From NCBI GenBank assembly GCA_003255025.1, contig QANY01009435.1, positions 558,001 through 622,000 of the forward strand: DNA of 64,000 bases, in the 5' to 3' direction. This DNA is from Datisca glomerata (taxonomy: Eukaryota > Streptophyta > Magnoliopsida > Cucurbitales > Datiscaceae). Positions 1 to 10,958 of this stretch are shown here, in pieces. The notes under the pieces were generated by a model, which did not search any database, was not told the DNA's origin, and saw nothing but the letters and a program-made list of their open reading frames with translations. Position 1 is the first letter of the stretch. Each line of letters begins with the position of its first letter. The position numbers and the translations under genes were made by a program.

Positions 1-936
1 TTTTAAATCAATTTACGGTTAGAAGACAATCAAACAACTTACTTATATTTACTACAATTACCTATCGAACAACTTATATTTACTACCACAATTACTTCTC
101 CCTTTTTGCTAAAATTAGTGAGGATTTGTTTTCCCTCCCCTTTCTTCAAAAAAGCTAATAACCCATCTCTTTCAATATATAATATATCATACGCAAATCT
201 AAGAAATCAATTAAGGATGTGTTTGCTAGTGTTGTGATTAAATATATTTTTATACATTGAAATAATAATATCATAGTTTGTAATTATATCATATATATTT
301 TTATAAGAAGCACTAGCATATATTTTAAAACATATTAATGTGAATTAATAACAATTTAGAAAACGTTCGAGCATGTAATTTTTTTAAAAATATTTTCACA
401 TACCAAAATATGTTTTAAGTAATAAATTTTATTTAGTACATGAGATTTTCAAAGTGTCATTTTATAATTCTTTAAAGTGTTTTTAGACAAAATGCTTCCA
501 AAACTCACCCGAAATCAAGATGTTTTATTTTGCTTTAAATTCATTAATTATGCATAAGTAGGAATCTATTAATTAGAAACCGTAGAGCAAGCTATCCCAG
601 ATCATAGTAACTAAAAGAGTTCTTTCTTGTTGGGTTATTTGTAATAATATATTATTTAGAAATATACACTCATTACTCAAGACTAAGAAATATATATCTC
701 TAGCCTACAAAATTAAATATACTCAATCATCTCTCTTCCCTTCTCAATACATTTATCAAATCAACCATGGTCTCCATTTTTGCTTCCTCTTCATCTTCCT
801 CTTCTCTATTCTCTTCTTCTTCTGCAACAAAGCTTGATGCCTTAGTGAAAAACTATGTCTTCTTCTTCTTCTTCTTCTTCGTTAACTAGACGCACTCGAG
901 TACCCATCTTCTATTTTCCAGATGCAAAAAAAGGCT
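1..936. other. AT-rich flank with CTT/TTC microsatellite and 40-codon ORF
   Basis: Mostly AT-rich non-coding DNA. At 767-889 (+) an ATG opens a 40-codon frame with a serine run near its N-terminus and seven phenylalanines near its end. The phenylalanine run is encoded by a TTC microsatellite. The composition resembles the first exon or leader of a plant gene, but no continuation with homology was seen. I do not call it a gene. Confidence 0.3.
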
Positions 937-996
937 CAAGTAGTTACTTGGTTACTTATTAGCAGAATAAAAATAATTACTTGAAGATTTCAAGTA
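937..996 (+). repeat. Left copy of direct repeat flanking the CACTA element
   Basis: The stretch begins CAAGTAGTTACTTG and ends in TTCAAGTA. It recurs diverged at 3003-3070, just right of the transposon. The last three bases (994-996, GTA) are the target site duplication of the CACTA element. Confidence 0.65.
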
Positions 997-2975
997 CACT
1001 ATAAGAAAAATAGTTTTTCCCAGCAGATTTACAGCAGCGGTTATGCCAACCTTCAGAAAAAAAACAGTCAAACTTAAGGCGGCGGTTTTTAAAAATCGCT
1101 GCTATAGATCGACATATAGCGGCGGTTCTTATAAACCGCCGCCGAATGTTTGCAAAAAATAAAAAATATATATTTATAAATTGATTGGGGGTGGCGGTTT
1201 AGTGAAACCACCGTCAAATGATTAAAAAAATAAAATGTATATATTACCAGTGGTTATTAAGCATTTTAACCGCCGCTACAAATAATTTAAACCTCTAAGT
1301 TTTCTTTTTATCCAAACCCGCGTGGAACCACCCTTCTTCTTCTCAAATTGCATATCAGAACTCGACGATTTCTCCGTCGCAAAGCTCCTCCACCACAAGC
1401 TCCTCCATCGTGATTTTTCGCCACATCTCTCTAGTGCGTGATTTTGCTCATGGTGGTGGTGGGTTCTTCGCGATTCTGCTCGTGGTGGTGGGTTTGTCGA
1501 CCTATTCGTGGTGGTGGTCTTCCTCGTGGGTCTATTTCTCGTCGCGGCTCTCTGCCTTCTCGTTGCGGCTCTCTGGTTCACGTTTTAAGTCAGTAAAATA
1601 CATATACAAAATGACTCCATTATTTCTTAATGAGTTTGATTCCATGAACACATATCTATAAGTAGTGTAAGATGACACCATTATTATTTAATTTTTCAAT
1701 AACTTGGACTTTATTCATCATGTTTTTTGCTTCAGGAAAACTCTTCCAGGTTTGGAGCCTCTGCTGGGTTCTCTAAGAGAAATTACAGAAAAAAGACGCA
1801 AAACTATATCACAAGTAATAATGATTTCACTCTTCTTCTACGAGGATTAAGCAAGTAAACGTATAGACTACTGATATTATAAGTTGGGTAAATGGCATGT
1901 AGCAATAAACTGGTGCACTAGCAAGGGAGTCATTCCAATACTAGGAGTTAAGTTAGTTGAACAAGCAAAAGAAAATTTAAGGGCACTTGGTTGGCGCCTT
2001 AGTCCCAATGATTTGAGGTCCAATCTTGTCAAGTTATACATGTTAGATGGCATGTAGGAAGTTGTTTGTTTCTTTATATGCTTTGTGATATTAGAAATAT
2101 TATGGAACTTGGTGAATTTAGTGTCCTGTATATTATCTGTTGCTTTTGTTTTGCCTTCTATTCCATTTATTATTTTCCTCGGTTAGGAGTGGGTTGGTCT
2201 CAATTCATAAATTTATGACTTTTTTATATTAGAATTTCGTAATTTTGTTTCTCTAAATGCTTTTTGACATTGGAAATCCACAAACAGGTGGGCTATTACT
2301 CATCATTTTTCTGTAAAATGAATGAAACTTTTTGTGTGTTGAGTGTTTTGATCTAATAAAAAATGTTTATTGATGTCTTCATCTTAATTTTATAATCTTT
2401 CATTCAATACTCAAGTTGTGTATAGAATTTTAGTTCTTTTGCATGTCAAAGAATTTCATAAGCTTATACACACATACAGTCACATCTATGTAGTAAATAT
2501 CTTCAGCACATAATGCACTCCTTTATGCATTTTTTGGTTTGGCTTTGGCATAACACAATTAGGGGAAAGGGGAAAAGTTTATGTTTATGAGTGTCCCATT
2601 ATGAATTTTGATGATAGTATTTTATTTTTTGATTATTTGTATTTAGTATTTGTTGAAACCTTGGTTGTTCATAAAATTTTTTTTCATTCAGTACCATTAA
2701 ATAACCCAATTTTTTTTAGAAAATGATAACATTAGCTGCGGTTTTGTAAACCACTGCAATATTTTTTATTTCGTTTCTCTTTTGCTAGCGGTTTAAAACC
2801 GCCGATACTGGTATCATAAAACCGTCGTTATTGGCAAAAATTTAGCGGGAGTCCTCCAACGGTTCAAAAAACCGCCGCTAAAATTTTTGCGGCGGTGGTT
2901 TTCACGGCGGTTGGAAAACCGCTACATAATTGCTGGTGGTTAAAACCGCCTTAATAGGTGATTTTTCTTGAAGTG
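997..2975. mobile_element. Non-autonomous CACTA (En/Spm) DNA transposon
   Basis: The left end reads CACTATAAGAAAAAT and the right end, reverse complemented, reads CACTTCAAGAAAAATC. A 3-bp duplication GTA lies on both sides (994-996 and 2976-2978), as expected for CACTA elements. Both subterminal regions (1030-1275 and 2735-2950) are packed with short repeats of the GCGGCGGTTTT / AACCGCCGCTA type in both orientations, the usual transposase-binding architecture. There is no transposase gene, so the 1979-bp element depends on others. Its interior holds a captured aldo-keto reductase fragment (1743-2057) and a GC-rich, open but low-complexity stretch at 1380-1590 that may be a second captured piece. 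Confidence 0.9.
1743..2057 (+). pseudogene. Captured 3' fragment of a plant aldo-keto reductase gene
   Basis: Two exon-like blocks match the C-terminal part of plant NADPH-dependent aldo/keto reductases of the chloroplast type. Block 1 (1743-1814) reads LPGLEPLLGSLREIT and onward. Block 2 (1899-2057) carries VAINWCTSKGVIPILG and then ENLRALGWRLS before a stop at 2055-2057. A short intron (1815-1898) begins with GT but ends AT where AG is expected, so the acceptor appears mutated. The region just upstream ends in a pyrimidine-rich TTCAG like a splice acceptor, so part of another intron was carried along. The piece lies inside the CACTA element, consistent with capture of host DNA. It lacks the catalytic N-terminal barrel strands and cannot make an enzyme. 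The family assignment rests on motif recall and has not been searched. Confidence 0.7.
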
Positions 2976-3002
2976 GTAGTCATAAAAAATTACTTGACCC
3001 TT

Positions 3003-3070
3003 CAAGTAGTTACTTGATTTCTGAGTTATTGACTGTCAAAATAAAAATAATAATTTAAAAGATTCAAGTA
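3003..3070 (+). repeat. Right copy of direct repeat flanking the CACTA element
   Basis: Begins CAAGTAGTTACTTG and ends AAAGATTCAAGTA, with an AAAATAAAAATAAT middle shared with 937-996. It suggests that the target was a short tandem repeat before the CACTA insertion. Confidence 0.6.
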
Positions 3071-3094
3071 TTAATAAACAACTATTTAAATTTT

Positions 3095-4110
3095 TTAAGT
3101 AATAATATCATTGATGAGTATTATCATCATGTATATGCATCGGAAAACGATATGTAATTGACAGTGATTATAAATTCTTAGTTTTAAAAAATTGATATAT
3201 ATTTTCAAATGAAATTTGGATATATAATTACAAATAACCCCTACTTCCTTTCTTGTTCTTGCTAAATCTATAGGCATATACGTACAAGTATCTTGAAGGC
3301 CTACGAACCAGGCTTTGAAAGGGGAATCCAGATAACTACTAAATTTAGGCCATTTGTGAACATTTATTATATTACTACAGAAAAATAGAATATTTCTTAT
3401 GACTTGTTCGTCTAAAACAGCGCAAGTTGAAGTAAGTTGGTAGGCCAAGACCAGCTAGCTCCATGATATCAGTCAAGGCGGTCAATACCCAAATCAATTA
3501 GATTTCATAATTGAGCCCCCATTAAATGATGAAGATGTAATGTGCTTGCGCTATTCGTCGAACACTTGTCACGTAGAAGTTATAGGGATGGGTTTAAGGA
3601 TTTATCGTTCGTTGAGGCATTTCGTCGGACACTTGCCAAAACTGTGACACTGCGACGAACCGTCTAAAGTGGTGCACCGACGGTAGTAGAGAGGAACTAC
3701 AATGATTGAGATTGAGAACACTGAACAACGACTGACTATACCCACCAGCTCACGTTAGCATAAGTGTGGCTATTTCTGTTGCCTCTTCTTTGAAAACTCT
3801 GCAACCTGCACCTGCACTGTGAGCCTCTATACCTGCTCTGCTGTTTCAGAGTTCGAGCCCCACTCGAAACGTCGCCGTTCACTCAACCCCCTTCTCTGCC
3901 CCACTCCTTTTTGCCGTAGTACGTCGGGAAAGAGCAGCAAATGCTTCGCCTGCTGCGATGATATGAAACGTCTTTCTCGTTCTGGGCTCCACCCTACAGT
4001 CCCTACTGGACCTCGTTGAAGGTTGTGGGTCCCTTTCATGGACATTTGTGCTACCTTCTTTTATATATATAGAATGGTTAGGAAGCGTGATGACCCCACT
4101 CATCCGCAGT
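3095..4110. other. Intergenic DNA with a GC-richer island; 66-codon ORF, unrecognised
   Basis: Between AT-rich stretches, 3530-4110 is noticeably richer in GC. A 66-codon + frame (3819-4019) includes the run EFEPHSKRRRS and is open on the opposite strand too. I do not recognise either product. There are no splice-supported neighbours or domain motifs. It could be a gene fragment or part of an unidentified repeat. Confidence 0.25.
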
Positions 4111-6629
4111 AAGCATTGCCTTCGTCAGTCCGAAATTGTCTTTCACTGTAATCATGTTAGGATTGAAGTTTAAGGGTTATCAAAGGTAACTATCAGGGGA
4201 TAATATACGGTACTCTGGATTACTGGAAGAGAAATCTCTTCAGTGTCAATTTTTATCATTTAAAAAAAATGATAGATTGATGGACATTTGACAAGTATTT
4301 AGATAGATTATATATCTAACCATAACCTATTAGAGAGGTGGTGGTGTGTATATTTCTAATCATTTCAAAAAATTATAATATTCTCAAAAATTGACACTTA
4401 CGAGAATACAGTAATGCGAGAGTACTATTATTCCCTTTCTTGTGACCTTTACTAGAAGTGCAGCACTAGAAGTTTTTAAAATATTCAGGGAACTAGACAG
4501 CATAATAATAACTAATTAAATTTGCATCAAAATTTTTAAAACACTAAATTTTGTCAATTTTTTAAACTATTTAGATTCCATAATCTTAATATCGATATCC
4601 TTTATTTTATGTTAATAACTATAAATTAATAAATTTTTAAATAAAAAAATCATTAATAACCAATCCCAACATAAAGGAATTAACATCCCATTAATAAAAT
4701 ATGAAAAAAATTCTTTCTCTCTTTTAAATTAAAAATTTTCACTTTCAAAATTGCCACTCTCTTTCTCAAATTAAAATTAAAAAAATCTTTATCTCTCTCC
4801 CACAAACATAAGTAATTAGTTATATTTACTTGTAAATTGTTAACTATAAGTATAGACGAAACTACACAAATAAATGAAAAAAGATTAAGTCAAGAAAAAC
4901 AAAATCATTCAGTTATATTTACATGTAAATAGTTATTTTATATGTGATTAACATGGCTTAATTTCAGTATCAATGTGTATTTACAATAAAATCACATTTT
5001 TTAAATACGTATATATACATAATTATGTAACAATATGAATATAAAGTGTTTATTAATTTTCTTGGTGTCAATGAGTAATCAAGGTGATAAGTTGATTATA
5101 ATATTTTGAATGATGTAAATATTCAATCTATACTATATTAAAATGGACTTAAATGAGAGAAACTTTTGATTTTTCTTTTTATCCTTTAACACTGCTTAAA
5201 ATATGATAAAAAGATTACAAAATAAATATTTATTATATTGTGTAATTAGGATCATGGATACTTATAGTTATTGATTTTATGTCTTTTTATATACAAGGAC
5301 TATTTATTTTAACTAATAATCATTTATCTGTTAGGGATTTGTAAAATTTACATTATGTAGTATTCATGTTATTAGCAATACGGAAATTCACATGAATGAA
5401 TTTAGAAAAAGACATTAATAAATTTTTCAACAATCTATTAATCATATATACTCATTTCTTAAGAATTTGCAAATTGAAGAAATGAATGATTCTATAATAT
5501 TCAAAAGCAATGCTACAAAGTATAATTTCAAGTATCTAATTTTTAATTTAACACGTCTTACCTTATGCACACTATGTTTAAAACAGTACAATGTCTAGTA
5601 TATACAATATCTAAAATTTATATTCTTATTTTTTACATTTCTAATGATCACTCACTACATGATTAATTTTATATATAAAGTGCAAGACATGTTGTTTAAT
5701 AAGGGTCTCGTGTTATTTAATCAGAAAGTGTGATTGGTACATAATTTAAATATTAAAGGTCCACTATAAAATTCAATTTGTAAAGATTAAAAATTAGTAT
5801 ATTTTTTGTTTTATAGCGAAAAAGAAAATAAATATGCTAAAAAACATCTATGTGTAGTTAGTAAATTAATAAAAAAAAAACTAGATTTATCATATGCAAC
5901 ACACATATATTTTTAGTAATTATTATAAAATAATACTTCATATATTGATATGACATATTCTCAATGTCCATATATATTTAAATTTGAAAAAAAAAATATT
6001 TTCTTGAATGAGAAAATCGGAAAAAAAATTATAAGATACATTTAACTAAAATCCATAGGAAGATGAAGTTAACTTAAATGTAGGATAAATAATTACCTCA
6101 ATTACAGGATCAGTTTGGAAATAACAACCTTACACATTTTAAACAAAATTCAAAAACTAACTTATAAATGGGAATATGAAAAACTACCTTAAATAATGGA
6201 AATAATATGACTTTTAATATACTTACTATTTCTAGCAATAAATATTGGAACAGAAGTCAAACAATTAAAAAAAATGTAAATGTATGATATTGAAGAAAAA
6301 TATATAAGCATAAAATATTCAGAAAAGTCAACACCATTTTAAACAACATAAAACGGAGAAAGATAATATATTTAATAAATAAGAACAAATTTAAGTATAT
6401 AACATATCATATCAAGCAGACTTACCTTATATATATATAAATTATTTTTGAATGTATCACAAAACCATATACTAAAGAATTAAATTTTATTAAAGATCTT
6501 ATACAGAATAAAGAAAATCAAATTAATTTATTCAAAAAAAAGTTCAATTTCTTAATCTTGAACAGAAAATTCAACAACCTTCTATTCAAAATAAAATCAA
6601 AGTTATTTTAACAGAATTTTAAATTAAAA
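4111..6629. other. AT-rich non-coding DNA with diverged repeats
   Basis: No gene seen. At 5127 the sequence TCTATACTATATTAAAA, preceded by A, looks like the 5' terminus of many plant Helitrons, but no matching CTRR 3' end was located. The stretch 5640-5950 is a diverged copy of 56870-57115, so it belongs to a dispersed repeat family. Confidence 0.35.
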
Positions 6630-7385
6630 TTTAGAGTGATCTGTCAAATGCATTTTGAAACAGGAAGAAACATATTATTTCTCTTCCTTATCACTAGGAT
6701 TTTGATGAAAAATATATTCCCACTAAATCTAGACCTAGTCAGATGAAGAAATAATATATTGTTATTTACAAAACAGAAATTGAATCCCTCTTACAGAAAA
6801 AACTCATTAGACCTAGTAAGTCTCTTTGGAGTTTTACAACATTCTATGTTTATAAAAATGCTGAGATCGAACGTGGACAACCTCGTTTAGTGATTAATTA
6901 TAAACCGCTTAATGATGCCCTCCAATGAATCAGGTTTCCTATTCCGGATAAAAAAGATCTTTTAGATTGCTTAAATGATTCAGTAAATTTTTCTAAATTT
7001 GATTTAGAATTAGGATTTTGGCAAATCCAGATTACTGAACAGGACAGGTATAAAACATCATTTACCGTTCTCTTTGATAATTATGAATGAAATATTTTAC
7101 CATTCAGAGTTAAGAATGGGCCATCAGAATTTTAACATATCATAAATGATATTTTCAATCCTTACACTGAATTTATTATCTGTTATATTGATGATGTTTT
7201 AATTTTTTCATCATCCATAGATCATCATGTCAAGCATCTGCATATTTTTAAGAATGTTATTATCAGAAATTGCTTAATTTTATCTGCATCTAAATTGAAA
7301 CTTTTTCAAACCGAACTTATGTTTTCAGGACATAATCTTTCTAACCGAACTCTTATTCCTATTAACAGAACCATATACAAAAGTA
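6630..7385 (+). pseudogene. Endogenous pararetrovirus (Caulimoviridae) reverse transcriptase fragment, locus A
   Basis: The + frame shows the reverse-transcriptase region of a plant pararetrovirus polyprotein. It has a conserved block around RLVINYKPLNDAL (about 6874-6922), a KFDLELGFWQIQI block near 6998-7040, and the catalytic box YIDD at 7184-7195 followed by VLIFSSS. RT copies viral RNA into DNA in the cytoplasm. Three in-frame stops break it: TGA at 6926-6928, TGA at 7088-7090 and TAA at 7133-7135. Two fall where the family normally has tryptophan and one where glutamine is usual, so simple transitions explain them. No protease is seen upstream and no RNase H downstream. The segment stops near 7385 and meets an inverted viral segment. 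It is an old chromosomal insertion, not a functional virus. Confidence 0.85.
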
Positions 7386-7394
7386 AGATAGATA

Positions 7395-8195
7395 AGGTTG
7401 CGTGTCCAAGACATGTGGAGTCGTTCATCCTTATCGTCTTGACTGTGCTGGTAGTGGAATCTACTTTTGTAAAAGTAGATTTGTCTTGATGCTGGAGGTG
7501 GACAACTATCTTTAAAAGTAGTTTTGTTGCTAGTGGGAATCTATTTTTATGAAAGTAACTTTGTCATGCTGTACCGAGGATTGTTGGTGAGAGACAAGAA
7601 TTATTCCAAATATTCATTATTTTTTCCTTTCTTGTCTTTATCAATTTTTTCTAATATCATGCAGGGAATAGAATCCCAGAAGTCACCGATGGTAGGGTCT
7701 TCTAAGTCATGTTCTGGCTTTCACCTGCCAGAATACTGAATTCATTCTCCTCATCATCGTGGTCAGATTCTGTTTTACTGTTTACATATTTCATGGCATT
7801 ATCTGTTGATCCTATGGACTGGAGAAATTGCTCCTTCACGAAATCCATAGTTTTGATAATTAATTAATTTTCTGTTAAATCCAAAAATTTATTTTTCAAT
7901 TCTATTTGGGCTAGGACAAATGGATTTTCTATTGATGCAGGGAGAGCTTCCAGAATAGCATTGAGACAAGCCTGGGTGTGGGCTTTAATCACCTTCATTA
8001 GTTTTGGTAATTGGGGTTCATCCATTTATCCCAGTATTTTGTATAAAACACCCTCTTCAGACGGGGACTTTTATTCTGGTAGTCGCATTGAAGATTCTAT
8101 TTCCAGATCTAGGAGATGGTGAATCAAATAATAAAATGAGCTACTGATTTTGTCATAGAAATGTTTTTGTTGACTGGTAGAAGTGAATACAGTCC
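7395..8195 (-). pseudogene. Endogenous pararetrovirus segment, inverted: ORF 3' end plus intergenic region, locus A
   Basis: Read on the minus strand, about 8195-7690 encodes a broken C-terminal region matching the locus B ORF at 45240-45840. Shared features include a HTQAC motif (near 7970), MDFVK followed by QFL (near 7840) and FSILAG (near 7735). Past the ORF, 7530-7440 contains repeats of AATCTACTTTTGTAAAAGTA type that match, reverse complemented, 45905-45950 of locus B. The strand is opposite to the neighbouring reverse-transcriptase fragment, so the locus is a rearranged composite. Stops and frameshifts are present throughout. The ORF function is not known to me; its position before a non-coding region is typical of the last ORF in several plant pararetroviruses. 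Confidence 0.75.
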
Positions 8196-8204
8196 TAACG
8201 CACT

Positions 8205-8247
8205 CCCTAAACCCTAAATCCTAAATCTTAAATCCAAAACTCTAAAC
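8205..8247 (+). repeat. Degenerate telomere-like CCCTAAA repeats
   Basis: Starts CCCTAAACCCTAAAT and decays through CCTAAAT, CTTAAAT and CTCTAAA. The unit is the plant telomere heptamer. It is too short and degenerate to be a telomere, and is best read as an interstitial telomere-like tract beside the pararetroviral locus. Confidence 0.6.
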
Positions 8248-8280
8248 ATAATATTTCTAATATGTCTATTGGAACTATTA

Positions 8281-8283
<3 letters not shown>

Positions 8284-8313
<30 letters not shown>

Positions 8314-8318
8314 NTATA
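8284..8318. repeat. (TA)n microsatellite
   Basis: Uninterrupted TA dinucleotides with an N at 8314, so the true length is uncertain. Confidence 0.9.
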
Positions 8319-9555
8319 CATGTAACTAAATAATGATTAAATAAAAAATAGTAATTAGTTTAAATACAATGATATGAATGTTCCTAAAATATATGATATT
8401 TAATAACAACTAAAAATTTATATAAGTAAAACTAACTTTAAAAGATAATTAGTTATTGATCTCTTAAGTTAAGTGATGAGAAATATGTGGTAAATCTAAA
8501 AAAAAGGAAAAATCAGAAATACAAAAAAAAACTACAATTCTATTTAAATTAAAAATGAGAAAAATATGTTCAGTTAAAAATTGTTTTAATTAATAAATGT
8601 GTATAATTGACAGTTTAAGAAAATAGAAATCTTGACAAACATATAATAGGCAGTTCAAAATTTTTTATTTACTTATAATTTATGAACTTTTTAAGTTGTT
8701 ACTCAAATTAGTTCTATCATCTAAGCGCGCTTAATTTGAGAGTTGTGATAAGAATTTATATTTTAGTGCTGTATAATCACACACAAAAAAATTGTGCTAC
8801 CTTCTCAATTTAGGAAATTGACCAAACATCTTGTTAGGTAATAGACCAATTCTCGCTATGAATGAATAGGATGTGATAATCTCGGTCACTTTTAGAATAT
8901 TCTAGATCTTTCATATAAAAAATGATTTAAACTGATCGAATATGAAAATAAATACTATTGTTTAAATATTATTCTTGAATTTGTTTAAATATTTTTTGAA
9001 TTTGTTTACTTTTGTCCGGAGAGATCCCCACGTTTTAACATCGGAAGAATTTAAAAGATCATTGTCATGAGGCACCGTATTATCCATAGTTAGAGATCGT
9101 CTTTAGAATAAATCGCACGTCTATAGTTCATATTGAAACAAAAGACTATAGGAAATTTGGGGACTATTATCCATATTTTTTTAAATGAGATAGGGGTTGT
9201 TTTGTCTCTTCTGGAGGTTGTATAGGGGATTTCTGTGTTCTTTTTCCCCTTGGTATAATTGGGCACTATACATTTTTTAATTACTCAGAAAATAAAAAGA
9301 AACACAGTTGTATTTTCTTTCATCTGGGAGCATTGCTCTATGACACTCACACTATGTTTTCAGTACCTGTGTAAGAAATATATTAGACATGCAGTCAAGT
9401 CTTACTACTGCACCCAACTTCTTAACACTATATTATAATGTCATAGAGTATGTGGTGGTTATTTGAAATTGGGTTGACGTAAGCAAATCATTAGTCTAAA
9501 CTACATACAGAGTATAGATTGGTTAACTTGAAGAGAATCTTTTTATGATTACATG
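8319..9555. other. AT-rich intergenic DNA, nothing recognised
   Basis: No coding frame with recognisable motifs on either strand and no clear repeat boundary. The right edge (9551-9555, ACATG) may be the target duplication of the gypsy element that follows. Confidence 0.5.
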
Positions 9556-9949
9556 GGATCCCCCAACCTGTCACGATTCCAACATGATTCTTAAGAGTCG
9601 GGTCACATCTTTTTACCCTTCTTCTTCAGAGGGGGCACATCCAAGGTGCCTAAGGAGACCATACCCGTCGAGTAATTCTCATCTCCTGGTATAGCGTAAC
9701 CTTGTCCTAATTCTACTAGACAAGTTGAGCCTTCGAGTCTTTGTCACTTAGCTCGAAGGTGAGACTCAACACTTGACATACGATCTCGAAATGGGCTCGC
9801 CACCTTTATAGGTCCGGGTGCAGCCCTTATAAACGTATTCACTATTATCCTATTTCAGCTTTACCGTGCCACGTAGACGCCACACGGGTTTTATATGCCA
9901 CATGTTCAATCTTGACACGCACTCTCGATGACGCGAATCCATATTTATA
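9556..9949 (-). repeat. 3' LTR of gypsy element (truncated)
   Basis: Nearly collinear with 24947-25375, sharing landmarks such as AAGAGTCGGGTCAC, CTCAACACTTGACATACG and CCACATGTTCAATCTTGACA. It lacks the outer part of the LTR (the counterpart of 24297-24946), including all but one of the tandem hairpin units seen in the 5' LTR. The inner edge is followed at 9951-9967 by TAGCTCCCTTGTACAAG, a polypurine tract when read on the minus strand. Confidence 0.8.
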
Positions 9950-9959
9950 CTAGCTCCCT

Positions 9960-9996
9960 TGTACAAGTTCAAATGTTTAGCAATTGAACTTGTACA
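9960..9996. repeat. Perfect inverted repeat (13-bp stem) beside the 3' LTR
   Basis: TGTACAAGTTCAA (9960-9972) pairs perfectly with TTGAACTTGTACA (9984-9996) across an 11-base loop. It lies next to the polypurine tract of the gypsy element and could fold in its RNA. Confidence 0.75.
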
Positions 9997-10958
9997 TAGT
10001 CCCTTCATGCATTATGGTCTTAGTTGATGAGTCATGTGTTCAACTATGATGGCCGTCTTTGTTGTTGTAGTTCCTAGCTAGATGTGATCATGTACCAATT
10101 TCTTTCATTTAGCCTCTAGTAAGATTAGTTGGCTAGGCATGTTTCTTTTAATAAAGAATCTGATCATACCGGCATTCATGAAAGGATGATTAGTTGAAAG
10201 AATATATACACTAGCAATGCACAACCTTAAGCTTCAATGTAAGCATGAATGAGTATACGTGGTAGTATATGTAGCATATGCATGTTCATATTATGTGTTA
10301 AAATACCAAAGTGTCACTAAAAGTAAATAGGGTCATGCAACATTTTCTACCCACATTATTCTTGTATGTGATAATTCATTAAAATTATGAGCAAATCTAC
10401 CACCGCTTTCTCATATTAAGATAACTAACCAGGTCGGAGTTCATTAAGAAATGGCCCGGCGGCAGGTGCACATGTTGGACTGTCGTCCGTAGATGATTCA
10501 ACTTGTGAAAGTTCATACACGTAGGAACCTACATGATACTGCCTAAGAAGGCACAGAAATACACAAAATATAATCAAGTTGCCTAAGGAGGCGCATGCAT
10601 ATTGGATTACCCATAATGGCCATGTTTAAAGGGCTATATACCCATCCCTACTTCAAATTTTATCATGCACCAGTTCATACTTTGAATTTTCATCAGCCAT
10701 GCTCATTCGTTCCTACTTCAAACTGTTTATCATGCATCCCTACTTCGCACATACGTCGCTCTTAAATACGACTTTTAACACGATCATATCATAATAAATC
10801 TCTAAGTTAGATTTAATCTACATGACAACAGTCATATTCTATGGTAACAAACAAAGTAAGTAGTTAAAACAACTTGCGTATTTCAAACATGTCATGGCGG
10901 CCAAGTTCTGCTTCGAAGGGACTTACAATGGCTAAGTTCTGCCCACTACCTATGCTGA
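9997..10958. other. Untranslated internal region of the gypsy element
   Basis: No pol motif or long frame on the minus strand. This is the non-coding part between the minisatellite and the 3' LTR of the gag-only element. A short repeated phrase about CCTAAG(A/G)AGGC occurs at 10540-10600. Confidence 0.4.

Noticed and set aside
3095..3448. 117-codon minus frame
   Set aside because: AT-rich, no motif, no splice-supported continuation; chance opening is likely.
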